DNA from: Halobacillus salinarum
Lineage (GTDB): Bacteria > Bacillota > Bacilli > Bacillales > Halobacillaceae
Direction of reading: 5' to 3'
DNA length: 64,000 nt
Assembly: GCF_022919095.1 (NCBI RefSeq)
Contig: NZ_CP095073.1
Coordinates: forward strand, 1,488,001 to 1,552,000
This document shows positions 35,515 through 44,170 of this stretch, in pieces (within the stretch, counting starts at the first letter, position 1; each line of letters opens with the position of its first letter). The notes under the pieces were generated by a model. The model worked only from the letters and a program-made list of their open reading frames with translations, was not told where the DNA came from and made no database searches. The position numbers were made by a program, and so were the translations under genes.

Positions 35515-36492
35515 TTAAGAATAGTATTCTTCCACGAGTGCATCCATGATGCGGTTTGTTCGAAGTGCGGTTTCGCCGGTACTGGGAGAATGACCATTTC
35601 CTAACAGTTCTTCTACGATTCTTTCAATTAAGTACTTCTGAATGTGCTTTGGGTGATCAATGGAAAAATGTTCGATACCGGATGCTTTTTCGAGTGTAAT
35701 CGGCTCGTGATCAAAAGAGGAAAAACGGATTTCTCCTTCTGTGCCTACTATTCGGTTTCGATCTTCATTTTTAAAGGATGAAAAGCTCCACACTCCCGTT
35801 CCCATCACACCGCTCTCAAATTGAAAGCTTCCACTTACGATATCTTCTGCTCGGTAAGAATTTTCCTGATTTGCGGCAAATCCTTTTGTATCTGCTATAG
35901 GTCCGAGAAGAAAATCCATTAAATCCAGGGTATGGGAAGCTAAATCGTAAAAAAGTCCTCCGCCACTAACTTCCGGCTGAACTCTCCAAGGCCATGCTCC
36001 CGTTTCATCTTTAGAAATGGGTCTTTTTAAATGCTGCATGGATACAAATCGGACGTCGCCGATTGAACCATTGTTTAACAGCTCTTTTACTTTAAGAAAA
36101 CGCGGAAGAGAACGGCGGTAGTAGGCTACAAATAACGGAACCTTTCTGCTCTTGCAGTAATTAATCATCTCCTGGCATTCTTCTGTATTTAAAGCCATTG
36201 GTTTTTCTACGTACACAGGCTTTCCGGCATCTGCTGCCATAAGGGTATAAGGTTTATGTGAACTTGGTGGTGTGGCTATGTAGATCGCATTAACTTCCGG
36301 GTCCTGGATCAAATCTTCCGCTTTGTCGTACCATTTCGGCACCCCATGTCGCATGGCGTAGTCTTTTGCTAAATCCCCGTTTCTTCTCATGACGGCCGTT
36401 AACGAACTGTTATTTACTTGGTTGAAGGCTGGACCGCTTTTGACTTCTGTCACATTGCCGCAGCCGATAATTCCCCAGCTTACCTTTTTCAT
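35515..36492 (-). CDS. Gfo/Idh/MocA family oxidoreductase (canonical)
   Basis: A 325-residue oxidoreductase with Rossmann motif WGIIGCGNVTEVKSG, EKPMAL with the catalytic Lys, and the catalytic helix GGGLFYDLASHTLDLMDFLLG. Here both the Asp and the His of the family D-x-x-x-H pair are present, unlike the two sisters at 15082 and 20598. The start is ATG 36492, with AAGGCGGGGTACT upstream. It resembles YrbE/YfiI-type dehydrogenases acting on sugars. It is monocistronic and divergent from the alpha/beta hydrolase. Confidence 0.9.
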   Translation of the reverse strand: MKKVSWGIIGCGNVTEVKSGPAFNQVNNSSLTAVMRRNGDLAKDYAMRHGVPKWYDKAEDLIQDPEVNAIYIATPPSSHKPYTLMAADAGKPVYVEKPMALNTEECQEMINYCKSRKVPLFVAYYRRSLPRFLKVKELLNNGSIGDVRFVSMQHLKRPISKDETGAWPWRVQPEVSGGGLFYDLASHTLDLMDFLLGPIADTKGFAANQENSYRAEDIVSGSFQFESGVMGTGVWSFSSFKNEDRNRIVGTEGEIRFSSFDHEPITLEKASGIEHFSIDHPKHIQKYLIERIVEELLGNGHSPSTGETALRTNRIMDALVEEYYS

Positions 36493-36594
36493 AGTACCCC
36501 GCCTTTTTATTAATGTTTAATGGTGCTCGCTAATTTCATTACGTTTATTATACAATCGATTAGAACGATCACAAAGAATAAGGATGATGACACT

Positions 36595-37467
36595 ATGCAA
36601 AAAGAATGCCATACTTGTGGATATCAGCAGGTAGAAGTCGCTGAAAAAGGTTTCACGTTTCCAATGCTGGTCATGTATCCAACTTCCATTCTGGAAACAG
36701 AAGAAAGAGTGGGCCCCTATGTATTGAAGGCAGCCAAACATGCGCCCGTGAGTGAAGGGGAACATCCTTTAGCCATCATCTCTCACGGTACCGGTGGAAC
36801 GCCGTATGTTTATCGAACGTTGGCACGTTATTTGGCACGGTGCGGATTTGTTGTCGGACTGCCTGAGCATCCCTTTAACAACCTTACGGATAACTCTTTG
36901 GAAGGCACAGTAGAAAATCTGGAAAACCGTCCGAAGCAGCTTAGCGCTGCTATTGACTGGTTTATGAACAGTGAGGAGTTTGCAAGTCACGTGAGACAAA
37001 AAGACGCAGCCATTATCGGTCACTCTATGGGCGCCTACACAGCTCTAGCTGCGGCAGGTGGAAGGCCGGTCTCGCTTCCTCGGGAATCATCAGATGGAAA
37101 CTCCTGCAACGTAAAGGTCGAACCTGATTCAAGAATTGGGAGGCTTGTTCTGCTGGCGCCGGCATCGGTGTGGTTTAAAGAAAAAGGAGCGCTGGATGAG
37201 GTGACCGTTCCCGTTCTTATGCTCACAGGTGAAAAAGACGAGATTACCACATCCTTTCACTCGGATATCATTTTGAATGGTCTTTCTGGTCCGAATCAAA
37301 TGCAGCATCGAATGATAGAAAATGGCGGTCACTTTTCCTTCTTGTCTCCTTTCCCTGAAAAATTGGTTCGTCCGGATTTTCCTCCTTCCCAGGATCCGCC
37401 GGGGTTTGATAGAGCAAGTTTTCACCAGCAACTCAATAAAGAAATTGCAGAGTTTCTCTCTGAGTGA
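36595..37467 (+). CDS. Alpha/beta hydrolase, dienelactone/PAF-acetylhydrolase-like
   Basis: A 290-residue hydrolase. ATG 36595 has AAGGATGATGA before it; the longer frame from 36520 lies over the promoter. Nucleophile motif GHSMGAYTA gives the catalytic Ser; the oxyanion segment is IISHGTGGTPYVYR; the catalytic Asp is probably in VLMLTGEKDEIT and the His in GGHFSFL. The N terminus (PMLVMYPTS and an extended early part) matches the PAF-acetylhydrolase-like group of predicted dienelactone hydrolases. Probably cytoplasmic; substrate unknown. Confidence 0.86.
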   Translation: MQKECHTCGYQQVEVAEKGFTFPMLVMYPTSILETEERVGPYVLKAAKHAPVSEGEHPLAIISHGTGGTPYVYRTLARYLARCGFVVGLPEHPFNNLTDNSLEGTVENLENRPKQLSAAIDWFMNSEEFASHVRQKDAAIIGHSMGAYTALAAAGGRPVSLPRESSDGNSCNVKVEPDSRIGRLVLLAPASVWFKEKGALDEVTVPVLMLTGEKDEITTSFHSDIILNGLSGPNQMQHRMIENGGHFSFLSPFPEKLVRPDFPPSQDPPGFDRASFHQQLNKEIAEFLSE

Positions 37468-37580
37468 CCACTTCATACTTGCATAAGTAACACTTTTACA
37501 AGAAAAACTCTTTTAGAATGATGATTTTTGGGTAAGTGTACCTTTTAGCGGATCGAAAACTCTCTACATCATCAACAAAA

Positions 37581-37611
37581 ACGCCTGCAGAGGATAGTTT
37601 CTCTGCAGACG
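37581..37611. terminator. Bidirectional terminator
   Basis: ACG-C-CTGCAGAG/CTCTGCAG-A-CGT stem with an A-rich left and T-rich right flank, between convergent genes. Confidence 0.75.
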
Positions 37612-37620
37612 TTATACTTT

Positions 37621-38916
37621 TTACTTCTTAACGGCGCCAGCCGCCGCTTTTACAAGTTCAATTGTCTGATCTACCGTGTCTTTACGGAATTGTTTAAATT
37701 GATCAGTGATATAGACGCTTTTGTCTTCAGGATAGTATTCTTGAGCAGCAACGTGCAGGTGGCCGCCTGGAATATCGTATGCGCCTAGTCCGAGTCTGAC
37801 CCGATTGGAACGGTATTGACTTTCATTTGACATGTAGCTGCCACCTCCTCCAGCACGGGCTTTGGATAATGCGGTCGGCCCGTTGTCATTGCATACGTAA
37901 GGTTGATCCTGATATTCAGGTGCGAGCCATTCACATACTTCGTCATTTCGTTTTACCGGCCACGGGCCAGTGCCTGCTTCAATCATGGCTTCAGCTGGCA
38001 GGGTAGTCTCGATAAACTCCGGCAGCTTATCCGGCATCGGCCAGTCTGAAACCGTAGGGATTTCTTCTGAACGATCTTCTAAGTTATTGCCTACACCTGT
38101 GTGCCAGCGGCCAGCATAACCTTCAATAGACATGACTTTTGGTCCGCCTTGACTGATGGTCATCATCAGGTCAATTTGTTGTTTTCCTTCTTTTAAATAT
38201 GGACCAAATGTATCTTCCACTATGCCCTCATCAAAGTCATCCCAGCGGACAGGAAAGTTAGCGGCTTGAATAATCGCTGGTCCGCTGTCAGTCATGACTT
38301 TCTTCCCATCCAATTGAAGAGCCGCAGCACCAGATGGGTTCGTTCGCCTGTATTCCTGCTCTAATCGGTACGGATCAAATCCACTCACAAGAATTCGCTT
38401 CACACCTCTCGCTTTTGGAAAATGAATGGTTGTGATACCTCGCGAAGTATATTCAAGCTCCTTCATCAATTCGTCGCGTTTCTTCTCAGAAAGTTCAAAC
38501 CCAGGACTCCATTGGCGAAGTGTTTTTGTCATATGTAGTCTCGTCCAATACAGTGGACGGTCATCATACGAATCAAGTGTTCCGAGATCAGAGCGTTTTC
38601 CCTGTGCTCGTTTTACTGCGATTTTCCAAAGATGCGTACCGTGTTTTTGAACTGCTTTTTCAGCTTGCTTCGAATTTTTTGCCTGACAGAGCTTTTTCTT
38701 AAACCGTTGGGCAAATTTAGTGAAGTCTGCATCTTCCATAATCTGTTGGGGAATAGGGGAACCGTCCTCGATTCGCTGTTCTTCCGGGGTTAATGGAGTA
38801 TCGGTGTCGTAACAGCTGTTGCTTTTAGCACTTGCCTGTGACGGAGAAGCTGCAACCATACCTATGAGGGCAAGGAAACCTGCTAAAGCTAGACTTGTTA
38901 TTTTAACATTTTTCAT
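37621..38916 (-). CDS. Secreted pyroglutamyl-peptidase-like protein, Cys replaced by Ser
   Basis: A 431-residue protein with a signal peptide (MKNVKITSLALAGFLALIGM, cut near residue 30), then an alpha-helical segment, then a domain like pyroglutamyl peptidase I (family C15) from about residue 172: ILVSGFDPYRLEQEYRRTNPSG. C15 enzymes use a Glu-Cys-His triad. Here Glu265 (MSIEGYAG) and His388 (HLHVA) fit, but the Cys position in the SAGTYLCN-like region reads GGSYMSNES, giving Ser363. Family C15 is normally cytoplasmic and about 215 residues, so secretion, double length and the Ser change are all unusual. AAGGAGG precedes ATG. Confidence 0.8.
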   Translation of the reverse strand: MKNVKITSLALAGFLALIGMVAASPSQASAKSNSCYDTDTPLTPEEQRIEDGSPIPQQIMEDADFTKFAQRFKKKLCQAKNSKQAEKAVQKHGTHLWKIAVKRAQGKRSDLGTLDSYDDRPLYWTRLHMTKTLRQWSPGFELSEKKRDELMKELEYTSRGITTIHFPKARGVKRILVSGFDPYRLEQEYRRTNPSGAAALQLDGKKVMTDSGPAIIQAANFPVRWDDFDEGIVEDTFGPYLKEGKQQIDLMMTISQGGPKVMSIEGYAGRWHTGVGNNLEDRSEEIPTVSDWPMPDKLPEFIETTLPAEAMIEAGTGPWPVKRNDEVCEWLAPEYQDQPYVCNDNGPTALSKARAGGGGSYMSNESQYRSNRVRLGLGAYDIPGGHLHVAAQEYYPEDKSVYITDQFKQFRKDTVDQTIELVKAAAGAVKK

Positions 38917-39219
38917 CCTACGTCCTCCTTAGTTTAATTATATTTAGACGAGGTCATTGTAAGAAGAAACAGGGAAATTTTCAAATAGTTTGAATTATTT
39001 GAAAAGAAATTGAGAACTTAGTCGTGCGGGAGTAAGAAAAAGGAATGAGGGAAAAGAAGTTGATAAATAAGAAGTAAGGTCTACCCTCCACGGAGTCTTT
39101 AAGAACTTTTAAAAATTGGAAACCCCCTATATACTTGACCATATAGTAAAATAGAAGAAAGAAATAGCTTAGACGACCAAAGCCATCTGACGAAATTATT
39201 TCTTTTGGAGGAGAGAAGC

Positions 39220-39585
39220 ATGAGAAGGAGTCTGGAGTATAAAGACACTGAACTTGTGGTGAAACTTGGCTTGGTGATCCGTTTATTCGCATTAAAGAAA
39301 GAAGTCAGAATTCCGTATCATACGATTAAAAGTACGGTAGTCGATTATTTTAAGCCGCCGGCGTGGACTGTCCGAATGCCTGGCACGTCCATTTCCCCGC
39401 TGAATATTTTTGAAGGAACATTTAAATATCAGGATAACTGGTACTTTCTTTCCTATGAACATCAAGTACCGCTGGTCATTATTGAATTGAGCGGCCATCA
39501 GTACAGGTTTGTCGTGATTGAACTCGACAAACCCGAGCAGGTCGCAGCGGAAATACGAAGCTGCATTAATTACTCTTATTTATAA
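39220..39585 (+). CDS. PH-domain-like hypothetical protein
   Basis: A 121-residue beta-rich protein. ATG at 39220 follows TTTGGAGGAGAGAAGC. Alternating strands, with a turn-rich middle (KPPAWTVRMPGTSISPLN) and one C-terminal helix (KPEQVAAEIRSCI), give the layout of a bacterial pleckstrin-homology-like fold (bPH/YcxB-like). No membrane helix. The assignment rests on layout rather than a diagnostic motif. It is divergent from the secreted pyroglutamyl-peptidase-like gene. Confidence 0.72.
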   Translation: MRRSLEYKDTELVVKLGLVIRLFALKKEVRIPYHTIKSTVVDYFKPPAWTVRMPGTSISPLNIFEGTFKYQDNWYFLSYEHQVPLVIIELSGHQYRFVVIELDKPEQVAAEIRSCINYSYL

Positions 39586-39763
39586 ATGTGCTCATAGTAT
39601 AATGGGGAAAGTGACGAAAAAAAGAAGCAGGAACTGCTGTGTGAGAAGTGGTTGCGCTTAGTTTCCCTATGTATATCCACTCTTTGTATAATTCCCCTGT
39701 ACTACTGTTCAAGATTTCCCGGTTCATCTTTCCGCAAGGGTGGATCCTTTCTTGAACGGGAAC
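39586..39763. other. Start of a gene-poor stretch (39,586-40,340)
   Basis: No gene seen in this part. The rest of the 750-base stretch holds a sigma-factor remnant, a doubtful small frame and a Fur box, listed separately. Confidence 0.4.
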
Positions 39764-40030
39764 TTAGCTGACAATCATTGTTCTTTTACGCAGGAATGTT
39801 AAACAAAGCTTTGTAAGCTCGACAGACACATGTTTATCCTTATCTAAGAAAAAAGGATGCTCCCCTATTAGTTTAAAAATTTCCCTCGCTACTTCTTCAC
39901 TTTGCGGGGGATTTTTTAATGTCTGTGCGATGAGGTTATTGACGTGACTTTCATATTTATCTTAAAAGTATTCCATAGCCAGTTTGTCACCATTTGCCAT
40001 GTTAATTAGTAACTTCTTGTCATGATTCAT
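39764..40030 (-). pseudogene. Sigma-70 region-2-like remnant with in-frame stop
   Basis: Reading leftward from ATG 40030 (AAGGAGCTCTCCT before it) gives 22 codons, an in-frame TAA at 39964-39962, then 65 more codons in the same frame. The product, LLINMANGDKLAMEYF-stop-DKYESHV then NPPQSEEVAREIFKLIGEHP, resembles region 2 of an ECF sigma factor (LI..IA.GD..AL..LYD.Y, then dp..AEevvqevF). No sigma region 4 follows. The good ribosome binding site and preserved frame suggest recent decay, or a short regulatory derivative if the stop is read through. Confidence 0.55.
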
Positions 40031-40054
40031 AGGAGAGCTCCTTAGGAAAATGGC

Positions 40055-40204
40055 TTGTATAATAGGGAGTTCCACTTCCTGAAAGAGTTAAACGACAGGA
40101 AGCATATTCCAGGAAATGAAACGGCTGTGAAAGTTCCTGATTTTTTAAAAGGTAAAATGAAGCGTCCTATGTTTCACAAGGGTATGTGGCACGATGTGAT
40201 CTGA
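40055..40204 (+). other. Doubtful 49-codon frame or gene remnant
   Basis: A TTG-initiated frame with a weak AGGA upstream gives a basic peptide (YNREFHFLKELNDRKHIPG, then VPDFLKGKMKRPMFHKGMWHD) with coding-like composition but no recognised family. It may be the end of a lost gene; it is divergent from the sigma-like remnant. Confidence 0.3.
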
Positions 40205-40282
40205 ATGGATCTATTTCACAAACAGTATCGTTCTTCAAATAAACAAGTCATTTAATAAAATGACTCTTTTTTATGTTTAATT

Positions 40283-40301
40283 GACAATGAGAATCATTAT
40301 C
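40283..40301. promoter_or_regulatory. Fur box
   Basis: GACAATGAGAATCATTATC matches 17 of 19 bases of the consensus GATAATGATAATCATTATC. It overlaps a TTGACA -35 (40281-40286) with TATTCT as a possible -10, so iron-loaded Fur would block the flavodoxin promoter. Confidence 0.85.
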
Positions 40302-40340
40302 ACTTATTCTTAAGTTAATAAATATAGAGGAGAGATAAAG

Positions 40341-40805
40341 ATGACTGACATTATCATGCTGTTCGCCAGCATGTCTGGAAATACAGAAGAAATGGCAGAG
40401 ATTATCAAGCAGGAAGCAGCCGAACAAGGAGCTGCTGTAACGGCCTATCATATTGATTTTGATGAAATATCTATGGAAGAATTACAGAATTATGATGCGA
40501 TTCTTCTAGGTACATATACGTGGGGAGACGGGGATCTGCCGTATGAAATGGAGGATCTCTATGATGATTTGCAAGAAGTAGATTTAACGGGAAAAATAAC
40601 GGCGCTCTTTGGCTCATGTGATTCCATGTATCCTGATTACGGTGGTGCTATTCATAAGTTTGGCGACCGGTTTATAGAATGCGGGGCGAACGTAGTTCTC
40701 GATTATTTAAAAGTCGATTTAGATCCAGGTGAGGAAGACACAAAAGAGTGTAAAGCTTTTGCCAGGGAATTTGTTAAAAAGCTGGGGGTTTTAAGTGAAC
40801 TGTAA
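40341..40805 (+). CDS. Flavodoxin
   Basis: A 154-residue short- or long-chain flavodoxin carrying FMN as a low-potential electron donor. The phosphate-binding loop is FASMSGNTEEMA (residues 8-19); the FMN isoalloxazine loops are GTYTWGDGDLP and FGSCDSMYPDYGGAI. It is acidic, as usual. AGAGGAGAGATAAAG precedes ATG. The Fur box in its promoter fits the common switch from ferredoxin to flavodoxin under iron limitation. Close to B. subtilis YkuN/YkuP; I do not choose between them. Confidence 0.93.
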   Translation: MTDIIMLFASMSGNTEEMAEIIKQEAAEQGAAVTAYHIDFDEISMEELQNYDAILLGTYTWGDGDLPYEMEDLYDDLQEVDLTGKITALFGSCDSMYPDYGGAIHKFGDRFIECGANVVLDYLKVDLDPGEEDTKECKAFAREFVKKLGVLSEL

Positions 40806-40885
40806 ACCGATTCTGATGTTTAAATTGAAAAGGGAAAGGAAACAGGGGTTGAGAACTATACTTGCAACATTAGGAGGAAATAAAA

Positions 40886-41629
40886 GTGGCAAACCTTACA
40901 GATAAAGTAGTCATCATCACTGGTGCCTCCAGCGGAATTGGCGAAGAAACGGCCAAAGAACTTGCATCAAAGGGCGCCAAGCTAGTATTGGCAGCCCGTC
41001 GTGAAGAGCGTTTGCAGGAATTAACAAATGAATTGAACAGCGACGAAAAGCGTGCTGCCTATAAAGTAACTGATGTAACTTCGTATGAAGAAGTGGAGGA
41101 GTTGGCGGAATTTGCTCAAGATCAATTCGGCCAAATTGACGCCCTTGTGAATAATGCAGGTCTTATGCCGTTATCACTGCTTAATAAACAGAAAGTCAAT
41201 GAATGGGATAAAATGATTGATGTGAATATTAAAGGTGTGCTGTATGGAATTTCAGCTGTCCTGCCACACATGAGAGAAAGAAAACAAGGGCATATTATTA
41301 ACCTTTCGTCCGTGGCAGGTCATGTCGTATTCCCAGGAAGCGCTGTTTATAGTGGCACAAAATTCGCCGTTCGTGCGATTACAGACGGTTTGAGAATGGA
41401 AGAGGCAAAAGAAAGCAATATTCGAGCAACGATTATTTCTCCTGGTGCTGTTTCAACTGAACTGACGAGTACGATTACTGATGAAGATATGAAATCAGGG
41501 ACAGAAGACTTGTATTCAATGGCTATACAGCCTGATAGTATCGCAAGGACGATTCGTTACGCTCTGGAGGAACCTCCGGAAGTTACCATCAATGAAATTG
41601 TTGTCCGGCCAACTGAGCAAGATTTATAA
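40886..41629 (+). CDS. SDR family NAD(P)-dependent oxidoreductase
   Basis: A 247-residue classical short-chain dehydrogenase. Cofactor motif TGASSGIGEETA (residues 12-23), NNAG at about 88-91, catalytic Ser in NLSSVAGH and YxxxK as YSGTK (residues 153-157). ARREERL after beta-2 suggests NADP(H) use. It starts at GTG 40886 behind TTAGGAGG. The EVTINEIVVRPTEQ ending is typical of YdfG-like enzymes that act on 3-hydroxy acids such as serine or malonic semialdehyde; the true substrate is uncertain. Confidence 0.92.
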   Translation: MANLTDKVVIITGASSGIGEETAKELASKGAKLVLAARREERLQELTNELNSDEKRAAYKVTDVTSYEEVEELAEFAQDQFGQIDALVNNAGLMPLSLLNKQKVNEWDKMIDVNIKGVLYGISAVLPHMRERKQGHIINLSSVAGHVVFPGSAVYSGTKFAVRAITDGLRMEEAKESNIRATIISPGAVSTELTSTITDEDMKSGTEDLYSMAIQPDSIARTIRYALEEPPEVTINEIVVRPTEQDL

Positions 41630-41646
41630 AGATAGCTGTCTAAACA

Positions 41647-41680
41647 AACGCCATCCCAAAGAATTCTTTGGGATGGCGTT
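41647..41680. terminator. Strong hairpin after the SDR gene
   Basis: AACGCCATCCCAAAG/CTTTGGGATGGCGTT, a near-perfect 15-bp stem; the downstream T tract is poor, so it may be RNA-stabilising instead. Confidence 0.6.
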
Positions 41681-41796
41681 AATAATGACCAAGGATCATC
41701 GTTTTACAACGGAAACCCAATCGGTTTTCATCGATCTTCTTCACAAGAAAAGACGATCGAGAATGATCTCGACCGTCTAAGTTTGTACTTTATAGC

Positions 41797-42174
41797 TTAA
41801 TAAACATCGGCTTTCACAATATTATTTGCTGGAAGGGCACGGGATGCAAGATAAATGTGAAAGCAGTATTCTACAGTAGCAATTACAACGGCTGATATGA
41901 GAGCTGCCAGCCAAATAGATTGTTCAGGTGAAAGAATCCAGCTGCCAGCGGCAAGGATAACTACAAAGGTTAATACAAAATCGGCTGCCGTCGCTGCCTG
42001 GTTTTTGAATTTTGGAAGCAGTAAATAATCTCCTAAGAAATACGATAATCCTCCAAGAATGACTGTTACGATCAGGACACTCCAGATGGAAACTCCATAT
42101 CCAAAAGTGAGAACAATAAATAAGGATACCAGCGTCGAAATCCCTTTAATGGTGAGGGCTTTTTTATGCTCCAT
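41797..42174 (-). CDS. DUF2512 (YndM-like) membrane protein
   Basis: A 125-residue protein with four membrane helices and the DUF2512 pattern: TIKGISTLVSLFIVLTFGYG, then GDYLLLPKFKNQAATAADFVLTF. Start ATG 42174 lies 7 bases after AAAGGAGG; the longer frame covers the ribosome binding site. Family members occur in spore-forming Bacillaceae and their function is unknown. Monocistronic. Confidence 0.85.
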   Translation of the reverse strand: MEHKKALTIKGISTLVSLFIVLTFGYGVSIWSVLIVTVILGGLSYFLGDYLLLPKFKNQAATAADFVLTFVVILAAGSWILSPEQSIWLAALISAVVIATVEYCFHIYLASRALPANNIVKADVY

Positions 42175-42374
42175 CATACATCCTCCTTTTGAGGTGAAAA
42201 GAATTATTGTACACTCCAATCCGTCAAAAGCCGTCCATAACCGCATCACACTGCATCAATTAAATAAAAAAATTGTTTTTCCTTTTGCCGTGTTACATTA
42301 AACGCTTCCCATTCGTTTCCAATTTAAACGTTTTTATCAATAACTTTAACTAATTGTAAAACCTTTGACATCTA

Positions 42375-42726
42375 TTAGGAAATCACCCGGCTTTCTCTAT
42401 TAAGGAGGTTCGCCATGAAGTAAAGCAATTCTTCACGCAGTTCATCTCGTTGTATTCCGATTTCCAAGACTGCCTGCATGTATCCTAAGCGATTGCCGGT
42501 ATCGTAGCGTTGCCCCATGGAGCTTCACTACTTCCATGCTTTCATGATGCAACGACTGTTTTAAAGCATCGGTTAACTGGTGTTCGCTGCCAGAACCTTT
42601 CTCGAGATTTTTCAGATGCTTGAATATGGAAGGGTTTAAGATATATCTCCCAATAGCGAGGTTGGAGGCCGGCAGAAAGCGTGTTCCTAATCCAGCTACA
42701 GGAATGACGACTCTTTTAATGGTCAT
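42375..42726 (-). pseudogene. galU (UTP-glucose-1-phosphate uridylyltransferase) remnant
   Basis: Starts as a proper GalU (IKRVVIPVAGLGTRFLPAS, the nucleotide-binding loop) but jumps straight to a late part of the protein (NLAIGRYILNPSIFKHLKNLE), so most of the middle, including the catalytic core, is deleted. Then a frameshift near the GQRYD region moves the end (GQRYDTGNRLGYMQAVLEIG) to another frame, ending at 42375. GalU normally makes UDP-glucose. The remnant overlaps the GtrA gene by 11 bases, so it was once the last gene of this glycosylation operon. Confidence 0.8.
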
Positions 42727-43144
42727 TTTGAATCGCCCCTTTTATTTTTTTATCGGAAAATACCCACGTGCGGCTCAAACCGAAATTCAAGCCGAGTCCT
42801 GAAAGGGTGGCTGTTCCTTTAGCCGCAACTAGATGTAGGTTTAGATAGTCGAGTGTCATTTTTAAAACGATGGATGAGATCAGCAAAGTGATTACATTTA
42901 CGAGGATAAAACGTAATAATTCTTCCTTCTTCAGTCCGTCTTTTTTTTGAAACGTCCACTTGCGATTCACAAGATAACTATTCAATACACCGCCGCTGTA
43001 GGACAAACCCTGCGCCAGCCAGTAAGGAAAATGAACAGCAGTGAGGAGGAAAAAGAGGCTCACATCGATCACTGTGTTCAGTATTCCTGTCAGGCTGAAC
43101 TTCATGAATTGGGTTCCACTATTTTTTGCTGAGTATTTTGGCAT
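42716..43144 (-). CDS. GtrA family membrane protein
   Basis: A 142-residue GtrA-like protein with four membrane helices: FMKFSLTGILNTVIDVSLFFLL at the start and GLGLNFGLSRTWVFSDK at the end are diagnostic. GtrA proteins are thought to move undecaprenyl-phosphate-linked sugars across the membrane for surface glycosylation. It overlaps the glycosyltransferase gene by 26 bases and the galU remnant by 11 bases, so it is cotranscribed and translationally coupled. With GT2 and GT39 it forms a three-component glycosylation set. Confidence 0.9.
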   Translation of the reverse strand: MPKYSAKNSGTQFMKFSLTGILNTVIDVSLFFLLTAVHFPYWLAQGLSYSGGVLNSYLVNRKWTFQKKDGLKKEELLRFILVNVITLLISSIVLKMTLDYLNLHLVAAKGTATLSGLGLNFGLSRTWVFSDKKIKGAIQNDH

Positions 43145-44138
43145 GTTCTTTGTTTTCCTTTATGCCGTAGCTTTCACGTATGACATAAAGCGGCCGGTTT
43201 TTTGATTCGTCATAAATTCTCCCGATGTATTCCCCCATGACACCGAGGATCAGCAGCACAAAGCCGCTGAAGACTAATTGGATAACAATCACCGACGACC
43301 AGCCGACGACTGTCTGGGAAGTAAACAGCTTTAAGTAAATGACTGCAAGCATATAGATAAACCCTGCCAGAGAAAGGAAGACACCGGCATACGTTGCTAG
43401 TTTTAATGGTTTATAGGAAAAGGAGGTAATCCCATCCAAGGAAAGCTTAAGCATTTTCTTTAATGGATACTTCGATTCCCCAAGCAGCCGTTCATCTCGT
43501 TCATACTCTACGGAAGTCTGACGGAAACCGACCCAGCTGACGAGACCTCTTACGAACCGGTTTCTTTCATGGAGCTGCTTCATCTGCTCGCACACTTTTC
43601 GGTCGATTAATCGGAAATCCCCTGTGTCTAAAGGAATGTCTACTTCCGTCAACGTCCGGAGCGTCCGGTAAAATAAAGAGGCTGTATAACGCTTAAATAA
43701 AGATTCTCCTTTCCGTTTTGTCCTCTTCGCATAAACCACCTCATACCCTTGCTTCCACTTTTTTATCATGGTGTGAATTAATTCTGGAGGGTCCTGAAGG
43801 TCGGCATCAATAACGATAACGGCATCACCTTTGGCCATATCCATCCCTGCAGTAATGGCAATCTGGTGTCCGAAATTCCGGGCGAAATCGATAATTTTTA
43901 CTGTTGCATCCTGATCGCCATAGTTTTTGAGGATGGCGAGCGTTTGATCAACGCTGCCATCATTGACAAAAATAAGCTCATACGTTTCACAGGTTTGATC
44001 CATGACTTGCTTTAACCGTTTGAAACTGGAATGAATGACTTCTTCCTCATTGTAAACAGGGACAATCACTGAATACCGCACGGCCATCCCCTTCCTTTCT
44101 TTCCTATTCATCCTATCGTAGAGCGTAAATGGTTCCAT
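43119..44138 (-). CDS. GT2 glycosyltransferase, GtrB/YkcC/CsbB-like
   Basis: A 339-residue polyprenyl-phosphate glycosyltransferase. GT-A domain: SVIVPVYNEEEVI, DADLQDPPELI (catalytic DxD-type) and the GDFRLIDRKV segment; the C terminus holds two membrane helices (about 235-310). It makes undecaprenyl-phosphate-sugar on the cytoplasmic face from a nucleotide sugar. ATG at 44138 lies 9 bases after AAGGAGG. The frame overlaps gtrA and lies 33 bases after the GT39 gene, matching the csbB/yfhO or ykcC/ykcB pairing of B. subtilis. Confidence 0.9.
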   Translation of the reverse strand: MEPFTLYDRMNRKERKGMAVRYSVIVPVYNEEEVIHSSFKRLKQVMDQTCETYELIFVNDGSVDQTLAILKNYGDQDATVKIIDFARNFGHQIAITAGMDMAKGDAVIVIDADLQDPPELIHTMIKKWKQGYEVVYAKRTKRKGESLFKRYTASLFYRTLRTLTEVDIPLDTGDFRLIDRKVCEQMKQLHERNRFVRGLVSWVGFRQTSVEYERDERLLGESKYPLKKMLKLSLDGITSFSYKPLKLATYAGVFLSLAGFIYMLAVIYLKLFTSQTVVGWSSVIVIQLVFSGFVLLILGVMGEYIGRIYDESKNRPLYVIRESYGIKENKEHAKILSKK

Positions 44139-44170
44139 ATGCTGTACCCTCCTTTTCGAGTGGCGTTTTT

